Positions 24,724-33,395 of a DNA stretch of 64,000 nt are shown here, in pieces (within the stretch, counting starts at the first letter, position 1; the number at the start of each line of letters is the position of its first letter). The position numbers and the translations under genes are program-made. Under the pieces are notes generated by a model. That model did not search any database. It was given only the letters and a program-made list of their open reading frames with translations, and was not told the origin of the DNA. The stretch spans positions 1 to 64,000 of the forward strand of contig CAYGXJ010000040.1 of NCBI GenBank assembly GCA_964353865.1. Direction: 5' to 3'. Source of the DNA: RBG-16-64-43 sp964353865. Lineage in GTDB: Bacteria; Chloroflexota; Anaerolineae; Anaerolineales; RBG-16-64-43.

Positions 24724-26144
24724 CAGAAATCCTGATAGACGAAAGGCCTCTGGGCGCCGGCGCGCGTTGCGAGAAACACACCCAGCACCAGGAGCGCCAG
24801 AGCCAGGCCCTGCAACCAGCGCGGCCATTTCAGGAAGACGAGTTCATCCCGGGAGCGGTGCTGGGCCCAGTCGATCGCGGCGCCCAGCGTCATCGGGAGA
24901 AGAAGCCGGGCATCTGGAAGGGCAGTGGAAGCCCAGACGAACATGCCGCGCCAGAACTGCCAGGCCTTGGGCAGCGGCGCCTCGAACGGGACAAAGGCCA
25001 GCAGGGCGAGCAGGGTCACGACGATCCGTCCCAGCCATTGCCGCCATTTCGGCTGCCGGTCGGGCCGGGTCGCCGGGCGCGAGAGCGATAGCAGTCTCTC
25101 GCCGGCCATGAAGGCCCCGTTGATGACACCCCACACCAGCAGGTTGAGGCTGGCGCCATGCCACAACCCCGACGCCGCCATCGTCAGAAGCGGCGGAGCC
25201 ACGACGGTGAGCAGGCCTCGTCCGCTCAGGTCGCGCCGCAGCAGTGCGCGGCTGGTCGGGTAGTAGATGTAATCCCGCAACCAGGCCGAAAGACTGATGT
25301 GCCAGCGCGTCCACAACTCGGTGAAGTTGCGAGAGAGGAACGGCAGATTGAAGTTGGAGGTGAGCTCGATTCCAAACAGCCCACTCACGCCGCGCATCAG
25401 GCTGGTGTACCCGGCGAAGTCGTTGTAGACGAAGGCGGCGTACCCGATGACGGCGGCAATCAATTGCGGTCCGGAGTACTCCCCCGGCACGTGAAACGGA
25501 CGTGTGCCGGCCAGGGAGCGCAGGGCCTCGGCGACAAGCGTCTTGCGTGCCAGTCCGACCGCGATGAGTGCAAGGCTTCGAGTGAGGACCGCATTGTCGA
25601 CCCGCCGCGATCTGTCCAGTTGCGCGAGGAAGGCTCCGGCGCGTTCGATGGGGCCGGCCAGCAGACGCGGGAAGTAGGCCATGTACAGGGCGAAGTCGAC
25701 GGGATTGCTGGCCGGCTGGCTCTTGCCCTGGTAGATGTCAACGAGATAGGAGATGGCTTGCAGCGTGTAGAACGAGAGCCCCGCGGGGAGGAGCAGGGCC
25801 AGGCCGGCCTCGGGCGCCGGCAGCTGAAGCAGCCGCAGGAGCTTGAGCACACGCGGCAGGAAGAACTCGTTGTACTTGAAGAAGGCGAGTATCCCGACAT
25901 GGGCGGCAATCCCAAGGGCGAGCCATACGCGGCGAGACCGGACGCCGGGTCCAACGCCTCGGCCGAACATGAGACCGGCCAGTGTGGCTAGGAGCAGAAT
26001 GCAGAGGAATCGCCAGTCAATCAGGGCGCAGAAGAGATAAGAGGCGGCGAGCAGGATAGGAACCTGGGTTCGGCGCGGTGCCAGGTAGTACACCGCCAGG
26101 AGCAGCAGCACGAAACCGGCAAATCCCAGGGAGGTGATGCTCAC
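24723..26144 (-). CDS. MBOAT-family O-acyltransferase (AlgI/DltB-like)
   Basis: A 473-residue polytopic membrane protein with the hallmark segments FKYNEFF, AYFPRLLAGPIERAGAFLAQL, FTELWTRWHISLSAWLRDYIYYP and SGLWHGASLNLLVWGVINGAF, whose His is the conserved MBOAT catalytic residue. MBOAT proteins of this type move acyl groups across the membrane to extracytoplasmic polymers, as AlgI does for alginate and DltB for teichoic acids. GTG 26144 overlaps the SGNH gene stop as GTGA, and its own stop overlaps the ligase start as TGATG, so expression is tightly coupled. Confidence 0.88.
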   Translation of the reverse strand: MSITSLGFAGFVLLLLAVYYLAPRRTQVPILLAASYLFCALIDWRFLCILLLATLAGLMFGRGVGPGVRSRRVWLALGIAAHVGILAFFKYNEFFLPRVLKLLRLLQLPAPEAGLALLLPAGLSFYTLQAISYLVDIYQGKSQPASNPVDFALYMAYFPRLLAGPIERAGAFLAQLDRSRRVDNAVLTRSLALIAVGLARKTLVAEALRSLAGTRPFHVPGEYSGPQLIAAVIGYAAFVYNDFAGYTSLMRGVSGLFGIELTSNFNLPFLSRNFTELWTRWHISLSAWLRDYIYYPTSRALLRRDLSGRGLLTVVAPPLLTMAASGLWHGASLNLLVWGVINGAFMAGERLLSLSRPATRPDRQPKWRQWLGRIVVTLLALLAFVPFEAPLPKAWQFWRGMFVWASTALPDARLLLPMTLGAAIDWAQHRSRDELVFLKWPRWLQGLALALLVLGVFLATRAGAQRPFVYQDF

Positions 26145-27262
26145 CGAGTGACCCCTGCCAGAGACGGAAGCGTGCCGTCGAGGGTCAACCCCGCCAAGTG
26201 CGCGCCGAGCCAACGGCTGAACGTCTCCGCGCCCTGGGCATTGAGATGGTTGCGATTCGCCCAGCCGGAATCCGGGACGATGTTCTGGTCAGTCGTCTCG
26301 ACGAAATCAACTGGAGCGGGCGCGATCCGGTCACGAATAGCCTGCAGGCCGCGCTCGTAGTCCGCGCGCCCGTTGCCGAAGAAGTGCATGAAAGTGGAAT
26401 GGAGCGGCAACTCGAGAATGATCACCGGCACACGCACACGCAGAGCCAGCGTGGCTTCGAGGGCTGCCAACTGGTCGCTCGCAAGCTGGAAATCTTGCAG
26501 GCCCTCGAAGAGCTCCGCCTGCGGATCGTCGGCCCCGGGCGGCTCGCCGAGGACCTTGGACTTAAAGTCCGTGGGGCCGAATCCTTCGCGAGTGATCACG
26601 GCGTCGAACTCCTCGGCGTCCACTTGCTGCGCGTCGTGGCCGATTGTGAAGTAGAAGCGTTTGGGCAGGTATGCCCGCAGCGCGGCCGAGTGGTCAATCA
26701 ACCAGCCTTCAACCAAGGGTTCGCCCAGACGATAGCGCACCCAGACCTGCTCACTGAAAGCCTTGTCGCGCAGCCGGTCGGCGCGCTGGACGGAGTAGCT
26801 GGGGATATCGGTCCCGATGATCAGGAGACGCGGGTTGTTTTCCTGCAAGAGGAGCAGCGCCGCCTTGTATGTATTGACCGGGTCCAGCCCGCGCACGCCG
26901 AGGTTGAAGCAGCGAGGCTCCCTCCCGGTCTCCTCCCGGTAGGCGGCGGCGAATGCGAGCGGGTCAACCCCGCGCAGCATCTGCGAACTTCCGAGGAAGA
27001 TGCAATCCGGCTGTCCGCCTTGGGCGACGAAGGTCCTAAGCCTGTCCCACTGCAGTTCAAACTGGCGATTGACCATCCCGTAGCTGGGGGCCGGCAGAAG
27101 GGACTGGACGGCATCGCTGCGCGCCAGGGTTTCCGCCAGAGAGATGATGAGTGCCAGCCAGATCAGGCACCACAGGGCTCGGCGCCCTGCAGGCCTGGAG
27201 ACGGAGAGGAATGCCCCCCGAGGCATTGCCTTGCCAGGAGTCCCTTTGCGCTGCTCAGCCAC
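26141..27262 (-). CDS. SGNH-hydrolase-like membrane-anchored protein (DltD/AlgX-like)
   Basis: A 373-residue protein with a cytoplasmic N-terminus, one transmembrane segment (about residues 29-46) and an extracytoplasmic SGNH-like domain. It has GSSQ (block I), FNLGVRGLDPVN (block II), the IIGTDIPS strand and a late NRNHLNAQGAETFSRWL segment with the block V His. Such proteins accept the acyl group from the MBOAT partner and transfer it to the polymer, or hydrolyse it. It is the first gene of the acylation cassette, 40 bp after a sulfotransferase gene. Confidence 0.75.
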   Translation of the reverse strand: MAEQRKGTPGKAMPRGAFLSVSRPAGRRALWCLIWLALIISLAETLARSDAVQSLLPAPSYGMVNRQFELQWDRLRTFVAQGGQPDCIFLGSSQMLRGVDPLAFAAAYREETGREPRCFNLGVRGLDPVNTYKAALLLLQENNPRLLIIGTDIPSYSVQRADRLRDKAFSEQVWVRYRLGEPLVEGWLIDHSAALRAYLPKRFYFTIGHDAQQVDAEEFDAVITREGFGPTDFKSKVLGEPPGADDPQAELFEGLQDFQLASDQLAALEATLALRVRVPVIILELPLHSTFMHFFGNGRADYERGLQAIRDRIAPAPVDFVETTDQNIVPDSGWANRNHLNAQGAETFSRWLGAHLAGLTLDGTLPSLAGVTR

Positions 27263-27302
27263 GTGTCCCAGCCGTTCTTGTCATCCCGGATTTGCTCGCG
27301 GT

Positions 27303-28076
27303 CTAGGTGTATCCCAGTCGGGCGAGGACGGGGCCAGCGGCCTCCTCGACCTGGGCGAGTTCGTGAGGCGTCAGGTCGGTCCGGTACCGGCCAATGGAAA
27401 TGTCGCTCACCAGATCATCCTGGAATCCAGCAGGATCCACATCCAGCCAGTGCGCCACGGCATCCAGGGTCTCTCGCGGCCGTCGGACCAGATCCTCATA
27501 GCACACACAGTGCAGGCTGGCGCGGTGCTTCTCCATGGCCTCGATGGTCCTCACCCAATGCTGGGCAATCTTGCCGGCCGAATCCAACTCACGGGCCATG
27601 GGCAGCGAGCGCCAGGGTCCGCGGAATTTGCCCAGCATCGAACTGGTCACGTCGCGTCCATCCCGGTAGATGATGAGGCGTTTGAGGCCGGGTTCCCGGG
27701 CGAGCGCGTCGAGGCGCAGGACGTAGCGCGGCACCTTGTCGCCCACGATGCGTGCGCCCGGCAGGAGCTGGTGCAGCACGGGCTCGATCTGCGCCACGCC
27801 AATCCGCTGAGTGGCATAAGGCAGGAGCCGCAAGGCATAGTTGGCGACAAGCCAGCCGCTGGGCAGCCGGTTCCGCCACTTCCGGCGCGAGGCTTCATGC
27901 AGCATGCCGCGCACGTACCAGTCCTTGCGCAGCCAGCGCATGTGCCTCGGGTAACTGGTGTTGATGGCGTAGAAGCATCGAAACTCGAAGGTCATCCGCA
28001 TCTCGGGGTGCCGATCGCACAGAGTCGCCATCAGAGTGGTTCCCGAGCGGTAGTGCCCGCCAATGATCAGCGCCAT
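27303..28076 (-). CDS. PAPS-dependent sulfotransferase, copy 1
   Basis: A 257-residue protein with both PAPS-binding motifs: GHYRSGTTL at the N-terminus (5'-phosphosulfate loop) and IIYRDGRDVTSS (3'-phosphate loop). It would transfer sulfate from PAPS to a hydroxyl or amine, here probably of a glycan or glycolipid. It is one of three tandem paralogues (27303, 28321, 29146), all ending with a helix of the type LT..EL..V...AGP...RLGY. The PAPS supply enzyme is encoded in the same locus at 37097. ATG 28076 begins directly with the motif-bearing sequence; the longer frame is not conserved in the paralogues. Confidence 0.85.
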   Translation of the reverse strand: MALIIGGHYRSGTTLMATLCDRHPEMRMTFEFRCFYAINTSYPRHMRWLRKDWYVRGMLHEASRRKWRNRLPSGWLVANYALRLLPYATQRIGVAQIEPVLHQLLPGARIVGDKVPRYVLRLDALAREPGLKRLIIYRDGRDVTSSMLGKFRGPWRSLPMARELDSAGKIAQHWVRTIEAMEKHRASLHCVCYEDLVRRPRETLDAVAHWLDVDPAGFQDDLVSDISIGRYRTDLTPHELAQVEEAAGPVLARLGYT

Positions 28077-28320
28077 GAGGTCAATTCTACGAGAGCCGGC
28101 GGATCGGCCGGCATGCTGCGCGCGCCGCGTGCTGCCTGTGAGGACTCCGATGATGGGCCGCGCACAGCAGCGACGCCTCCTGCTTTTCCCGTCGCGGATC
28201 CGCTCTCCCATTGGGCGGCGCGGACCGGATGAGGCCGCGGACCGGATGGCTGGTTCCGCGCGTTTGGGCGGAGCCGGATTGTCCGTACGACGACCGCCGG
28301 GTTCCCTGGCATCGGGCGCT

Positions 28321-29097
28321 TCACCGGTAGCCTAGGCGCGCAAGCGTGGGCCCGGCGATTTCCGTCACCAGCTCCAGCTCGTGTGCGGTCAGGCCTGCGC
28401 GATGCTTGCCGACGCTCGCATCATTAACGATGTGCGCGCGGAAGCCCGTGGATTCCACTCCTAGCCATTCGGCCAGCGCCTTCAGGTGCGGCTGCGGCTC
28501 GCTCACCAGGTCCTCGTAGCGGAGGCAATACAGGTGGGAGCGATGCCGCTCCATCGCCTCGATCGAGTGGACCCACGAGAGGGCGATCTTGTCGACCGTG
28601 GCCCACTCCCTGGCCAGAGGGGCATCGCGCCAGGCGCCGCGTACTTTCGCGAGCACCGACTGGACGACATCCCGCCCGTCGCGGTAGATGATCACCCGGG
28701 TGAGCGCTGGCTCGGCGACCAAACCATCGAGCTGGAACACATATTGAGGATATTTGTCGCCGACCAGTTTGGCGCCCGGAAAGAGCCGGTGGAGAACCTG
28801 CTCGATCTGCGCGACGCCGATCGGCCGGAGGGCGTGCGGCAGCAGTCCGAGTGCGTAGCGGGCCAGAAAGCCCGCGCTGTGCAAGCGCGCCGGCCAGGGC
28901 GAATGGCGTGCCGCGTTGCGCAGCATGCCGCGCACATACCAGTTCTTGCGGATGCGGCGGAGATGCTGCCAGTAGCTCGAGTTGATGGCCGCGAAGTTCT
29001 GCAACTCGAAGGTCAGGCCGATCTCCGGATGCCGACCGAACAGCCGGGCCATCAGCGTCGTGCCAGATCGTGGGTGGCCGCCGATGATCAGCGCCAT
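28321..29097 (-). CDS. PAPS-dependent sulfotransferase, copy 2
   Basis: A 258-residue paralogue of copy 1 with GHPRSGTTL and IIYRDGRDVVQS motifs; the two share extended segments such as IRKNWYVRGML and AQIE.VLH.LFPGA. Its closeness to copy 1 points to a recent tandem duplication with possible shift in acceptor specificity. A gap of 244 bp downstream separates it from copy 1 and holds no gene. It is 48 bp after copy 3 on the same strand. Confidence 0.87.
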   Translation of the reverse strand: MALIIGGHPRSGTTLMARLFGRHPEIGLTFELQNFAAINSSYWQHLRRIRKNWYVRGMLRNAARHSPWPARLHSAGFLARYALGLLPHALRPIGVAQIEQVLHRLFPGAKLVGDKYPQYVFQLDGLVAEPALTRVIIYRDGRDVVQSVLAKVRGAWRDAPLAREWATVDKIALSWVHSIEAMERHRSHLYCLRYEDLVSEPQPHLKALAEWLGVESTGFRAHIVNDASVGKHRAGLTAHELELVTEIAGPTLARLGYR

Positions 29098-29145
29098 CCG
29101 GCTACTCCTCCTCTCGGCTCCGGCCCATCCGGTTTGCAGTGCGGC

Positions 29146-29934
29146 CTAGAGGGCATAGCCAAGACGCTCCATGGTTGGGCCAGCGACCCGTTTCACGGCC
29201 TCCAGTTCTGCGGGCGTGAGCCCGCGCCGATGTTTGCCTACGCGGTCCTCGCGCAGCCAGTTGACACGGAACCCGCCCGGGTCGATGTCGAGCACGGCCG
29301 CGAGCGCGGCCAGTTCGCGCCGGGGTTCGTGCACCAGGTCCTCGTAGCGCACAATGTGAATGTGCGAGCGGTGGTGCTCCATGATCTCGATCGCGCGCAC
29401 CCAGCGCGCGGCCACCTTCTCTGCACTATCGAAGTTCGATACGAAGTGCTGGCCGCGCCAGTTTGTGCGCGCCTGGACCAGTGCGGAACTGGTGACATCC
29501 CGGCAGTCGCGGTAGATAATGATGCGGCGCAAGTCATCGGCCTTCGCCAGGCGGCCTAGAGTGAAGACGTAGTCGGGGAACTTGTCGCCGACGATGCACT
29601 TCCGCGGGAAGAGGCGCCGCAGCGCGGCCTCGATGTCGGGCAGCCTCACCAGGTGGCCGTACGCGGCAAGCAGGCCGGCCATGTAGATCGGAATAAACAG
29701 GCTATTGAGTATGAAATTCGCACGCTTGAGGTAGGGTGGTTGCAGAAAGTCGTTGCGCAGGCGCACCGTGCGCCAGCGCTTGAGGATGAAGCGCAGGTTC
29801 TCGCGCAGGCTCCGATTCAAGCCCTGGAAATTGGCGAACTCCACCGTCAGCCCCACCTGCGGGTGGCGCGCCAGGACCTGGGCCAGAATGGTTGTCCCGG
29901 ATCGCTGGTGACCGCCGATGATGACCGCCGTCAT
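29146..29934 (-). CDS. PAPS-dependent sulfotransferase, copy 3
   Basis: A 262-residue sulfotransferase with GHQRSGTTI and IIYRDCRDVTSS motifs (Cys in place of Gly in the second loop). It is the most diverged of the three copies but shares their RYEDLV..P and C-terminal AGPTMERLGY features. The ATG at 29934 follows the ABC transporter stop by one base, so the two are co-expressed. A fatty-acid-like hydrophobic patch (SLFIPIYMAGLLAAYG) in the middle might help it act near the membrane. Confidence 0.85.
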   Translation of the reverse strand: MTAVIIGGHQRSGTTILAQVLARHPQVGLTVEFANFQGLNRSLRENLRFILKRWRTVRLRNDFLQPPYLKRANFILNSLFIPIYMAGLLAAYGHLVRLPDIEAALRRLFPRKCIVGDKFPDYVFTLGRLAKADDLRRIIIYRDCRDVTSSALVQARTNWRGQHFVSNFDSAEKVAARWVRAIEIMEHHRSHIHIVRYEDLVHEPRRELAALAAVLDIDPGGFRVNWLREDRVGKHRRGLTPAELEAVKRVAGPTMERLGYAL

Positions 29935-29935
29935 G

Positions 29936-31768
29936 CTACTCTCCCGCCGAAGGGCTGTCGAGCTGGCGCCGATGCAGCTCGTACAAGCTGGCGTAGTGGC
30001 CGCCGCGTGCCATGAGCGCCTTGTGCGTTCCGCTCTCCACAATGCGGCCGGCCGACAGGACGACGATGCGGTCGGCCATGCGCACGGTCGAGAAACGGTG
30101 TGAGATCAGTACGGTGGTGCGCCCATGCGCCAGCTGGCGGAAGCGGGCAAAGACGTCGTATTCCGCGCGGGCGTCCAGGTTGGAGGTGGGTTCATCGAGG
30201 ATGAGCAGCGCCGCCTCGCGGGCGAACGCCCGCGCCACGGCGAGGCGCTGCCACTGCCCGCCCGAGAGATCGTATTCACCGAACATGCGGCCGATGAGCG
30301 TGTCGTAGCCCTGAGGCATGGCGCGAACCATCTCCTCAACGTTGGCCATGCGCGCTACAGATTCGATCTGCGCGCGGTCGCTGAGCAACTTGGTCCAGTC
30401 GCCAAAGGCGATGTTGTCAGCCACAGTCGCCTCATAGCGGCCGTAACTCTGGAAGACGCACGACACCTGGCGGTACAGGTATTCGAGGTCCCATTCGCGC
30501 AGATCGGTCCCGTCCAGCAGGATTCTCCCGCGGTCGGGATCGTAGAGGCGCGAGATGAGCTTGGCGAGCGTGGTCTTGCCAGCGCCGTTCTCGCCCACCA
30601 GCGCGACCGTTTCGCCCGGCCGAATGTGGAAGGTGATATCACTGACGGCGGGGGCCGCTGTGCCGGGGTACGTGAAGGACACGCTCTGGAGGAGGACATC
30701 GCCGCGTGGGGCCGGCGGTCGAAGGGATCCAGCTTTCGTGAGACGCGGCGTGATCCCGAGATACTCGCGCAGGTTGGAGATGTAGAGCGCCTGCTCGAGC
30801 GACTGGCTGGCGGAACGAACAACCGACTCGAGCGTGTTGCGCAGGCGGACGGCGGCCCCGCCGTACACCGCCACATCGCCGACGGTTAGGGCTCCCACCG
30901 CGGCACGCAGTGCGACGCGCGCAAAGGCCAGGTAGTACGCCGTGGTGGTGAGAAGGGCAAACACGACACCCCCGACCAATCCGCGGCGGTAGAGCTTGCG
31001 GTCGCGTTGGCGGAACTCCTCCATCAGTTCGCGGAAACTTTTGATGAGCAACGGCGCGAGATCGAGCAGGCGCACCTCGGCAACGGTCTGATGGCTGGTC
31101 AAGCGCGAAACGAAATAGCGGGTCCAGCGGCGCTTGGTGGTGCGTGAGTGCTCTTCGCTGTAGCGCGCGCGGGAGAGCCGCCACTGGAAGATGAGATAGG
31201 GGACGAAGAGCGGCAGCAGCGCCAGGGTCAGGACGGGCTCGATGACCGCCAGGACGGCGGTCAGCGAGACAACCTGGACAATTCCTGTGGCCGCGTCGAG
31301 GCTGGTGCTCACAAAGAGAACAAAGTGGCGTGCGGTGTTCTGTTCGGCCCGGTCGCGAATATCCTGCACGCGCGGATCTTCGAACGTCGCCAGGTCGAGG
31401 CCCGAGGCATGCTGCAGCAAGCGCAGCGTCACTTCGAGATTGAGGTCGTCGTACAGCCGCTGCTGGATAAAAACCCCGGCCAGGCTCACCAGGGCATCGA
31501 GCAGCGCCAGGCCGAGCCCGAGGGCCAGCCAAGGGATGACCGAGCTGACGTCGAGCGTCGTTCCCTTAATCAGCCCGACCACCTCATTGACCAGGGAGCG
31601 TGCAACAACGGCTGAGCCCGCTGGCACCAGGCTGCCGAGGAGTGTCGCCGCCACCAGTCCCAAGGTCAGCACGCGGTTGGTGGACCATGTGACCGCCAGG
31701 GCCCAGCGCGCGTTGTGCCACAGATCGCGGAAGGAGTAAGGACTATTGCTCTCGGGTTGGCTGTCCAT
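29936..31768 (-). CDS. ABC exporter, fused permease and ATPase
   Basis: A 610-residue half-transporter: six transmembrane helices in the first ~330 residues and a C-terminal ATPase with Walker A GENGAGKTTLAKL (about residue 391), signature LSGGQWQRLAVARAF (about 499), Walker B LLILDEPTSNLD (about 521) and the H-loop VLISHRF. Such exporters work as dimers; in this context the likely cargo is a lipid-linked glycan or glycolipid made by the neighbouring enzymes, though peptides cannot be excluded. It lies 11 bp after a glycosyltransferase gene and one base before sulfotransferase copy 3. Confidence 0.88.
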   Translation of the reverse strand: MDSQPESNSPYSFRDLWHNARWALAVTWSTNRVLTLGLVAATLLGSLVPAGSAVVARSLVNEVVGLIKGTTLDVSSVIPWLALGLGLALLDALVSLAGVFIQQRLYDDLNLEVTLRLLQHASGLDLATFEDPRVQDIRDRAEQNTARHFVLFVSTSLDAATGIVQVVSLTAVLAVIEPVLTLALLPLFVPYLIFQWRLSRARYSEEHSRTTKRRWTRYFVSRLTSHQTVAEVRLLDLAPLLIKSFRELMEEFRQRDRKLYRRGLVGGVVFALLTTTAYYLAFARVALRAAVGALTVGDVAVYGGAAVRLRNTLESVVRSASQSLEQALYISNLREYLGITPRLTKAGSLRPPAPRGDVLLQSVSFTYPGTAAPAVSDITFHIRPGETVALVGENGAGKTTLAKLISRLYDPDRGRILLDGTDLREWDLEYLYRQVSCVFQSYGRYEATVADNIAFGDWTKLLSDRAQIESVARMANVEEMVRAMPQGYDTLIGRMFGEYDLSGGQWQRLAVARAFAREAALLILDEPTSNLDARAEYDVFARFRQLAHGRTTVLISHRFSTVRMADRIVVLSAGRIVESGTHKALMARGGHYASLYELHRRQLDSPSAGE

Positions 31769-31779
31769 GAGTATCGCCG

Positions 31780-33267
31780 CTAGTCCGGGTGAGCCCCGAG
31801 CCCGGCGCCAGGGCGTGCGGCCGACCGGTCGGACGACTTACATAAAAGATGACGCGCGTGGCGGGCGGCCGCGCTCACAAAGCGCCCCCAGGCCGGAGCC
31901 GCGGCCGGCCTCCACCCGCTGCGCACCGCATACCCCAGCGCGCCAGCGGCGGCCGCCCACTGGCGGCGAAACACCGCCTGCGAGAAGAGGGTCAGATGCA
32001 GCGTGGTGACCTCATGGCGCTGCGCACGCGGGAACAACCCCTCGCGAACGGCGGCATTCCACCATGCGCAAACCGCCGCGGCCTCCGGCGGGGAGTTCAC
32101 GCCAAGCATTGCCGACTGAGCCCGCTTGGCCAGTTCCCGCCCAGTGGTGCCGCCGGCCGTGCGCAACCCATCCACGCTGGCCGCCAGATCCCCGCTGAGC
32201 AGCGGGTGCCAGACTTCTAGCGTCCAATTCAGCAGACCCTCGGTGTCGCGCCATTGGGGGAGGGCTATCCCGGCGGCCTTCTGGAAAACCGGTCGCAGCG
32301 CCCGCAACGCTGAGGTCTGCGACCCGGGTGAGAGGCGCCGGGCGAACTGGCTTTGCCACTCGACCACGGTCAGTTCGGCCGGGCGGCGGCTCCATGGCAA
32401 CGAGGCCGCGAGGCACCGGCGCGACTCCTCCAACTCGCCGAGCTGATAGGTGTGCCAAGCCGACCAAACGAACGAGTAGTAGCGGACTTTCGGCTCCAGC
32501 CGCCTGATGCGGCGCGGGAGGCGCGGGTGTGCAAAGAACCGGTCGAGCACTTCGGCCAGGCTGCGCACCTGCTGCGCACCGTTGCGCGTGAGGCTTTGCC
32601 CGTGTTGACGTTTGATCGTTGTGACGCGCTTGCACCAACCGGCACGGCACCCGGCGAGGGCCATGCGCAGGACAAGATCAACGTCCTCCGCTTGATGCAG
32701 GTCCTCAGAGAATCCTCCCACCGCCTCCAGCCAAGACCGGCGCATGAGCATCCCGCCGAGGAACACCGGTTTCCATAGGAGCCAGCCCTCAATATCGAGG
32801 CGTTGCGCCTGGCACCAGGGGGTACTGTCGGAGGTCGGCTTCCCGGCAGCATCGGTCAGGCGCCATCCGCTGTGGACCAGGCCGAGCCGGGGATGGGTCT
32901 CCAGCACCGCAAGTTGAACTCTGAGTTTGTCCGGGAGATAGCGATCGTCGGCATCCAGAAACCCGATCACCTCACCCCGCGCCGCACGCCATCCGCGATT
33001 GCGCGCCGCCGAGACGCCACGATGCGCCTGGTTGAGAAGGCGCACTGTTGGGAAGTCCGACCTCACGATATCTGCGGTGTCGTCGGCGGAGCCGTCATCG
33101 ACGACGATGACCTCGAGGGTTGGGCTCGATTGAGCCAGGATGCTGCCTACGGCATCGCGGACAAAGCGCGCGGCATTGTAGGCGGGGATGACAACGCTAA
33201 CCGTCAGGCGCGATGAACCGCTGGCGGCCTGGGCCGGCCTGGCGACGGGAGGGGTGGGGTCGTTCAC
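31780..33267 (-). CDS. GT2 family glycosyltransferase with long C-terminal extension
   Basis: A roughly 495-residue protein with a GT-A catalytic domain: VSVVIPAYNAARFVRDAVGS, EVIVVDDGSADDT, GVSAARNRGW and the metal-binding FLDADDRY. It would add sugars from nucleotide donors on the cytoplasmic face. About 250 residues follow the catalytic domain and share segments (EVTTL, SQAVF, helix-rich ends) with the next gene, so the two are paralogues. I choose GTG 33267; TTG 33390 is an in-frame alternative and no clear ribosome site marks either, so the N-terminus is uncertain. Confidence 0.82.
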   Translation of the reverse strand: MNDPTPPVARPAQAASGSSRLTVSVVIPAYNAARFVRDAVGSILAQSSPTLEVIVVDDGSADDTADIVRSDFPTVRLLNQAHRGVSAARNRGWRAARGEVIGFLDADDRYLPDKLRVQLAVLETHPRLGLVHSGWRLTDAAGKPTSDSTPWCQAQRLDIEGWLLWKPVFLGGMLMRRSWLEAVGGFSEDLHQAEDVDLVLRMALAGCRAGWCKRVTTIKRQHGQSLTRNGAQQVRSLAEVLDRFFAHPRLPRRIRRLEPKVRYYSFVWSAWHTYQLGELEESRRCLAASLPWSRRPAELTVVEWQSQFARRLSPGSQTSALRALRPVFQKAAGIALPQWRDTEGLLNWTLEVWHPLLSGDLAASVDGLRTAGGTTGRELAKRAQSAMLGVNSPPEAAAVCAWWNAAVREGLFPRAQRHEVTTLHLTLFSQAVFRRQWAAAAGALGYAVRSGWRPAAAPAWGRFVSAAARHARHLLCKSSDRSAARPGAGLGAHPD

Positions 33268-33395
33268 ACAATGCTCTGAAGCCGACCTGGATTGAGCAAA
33301 TCTGCACTGGATGCGCGTAACCCCCTCGGTGCAATACGCAGCAATCGTCCGCTGGGACGTGGTCTTGCCCGCCGCGAACGATGGTCGCAAGTATA

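Noticed and set aside
26198..27673. A 491-codon + strand frame in the SGNH/sulfotransferase region
   Set aside because: Antisense to genes with clear SGNH and PAPS motifs; no recognisable protein features.
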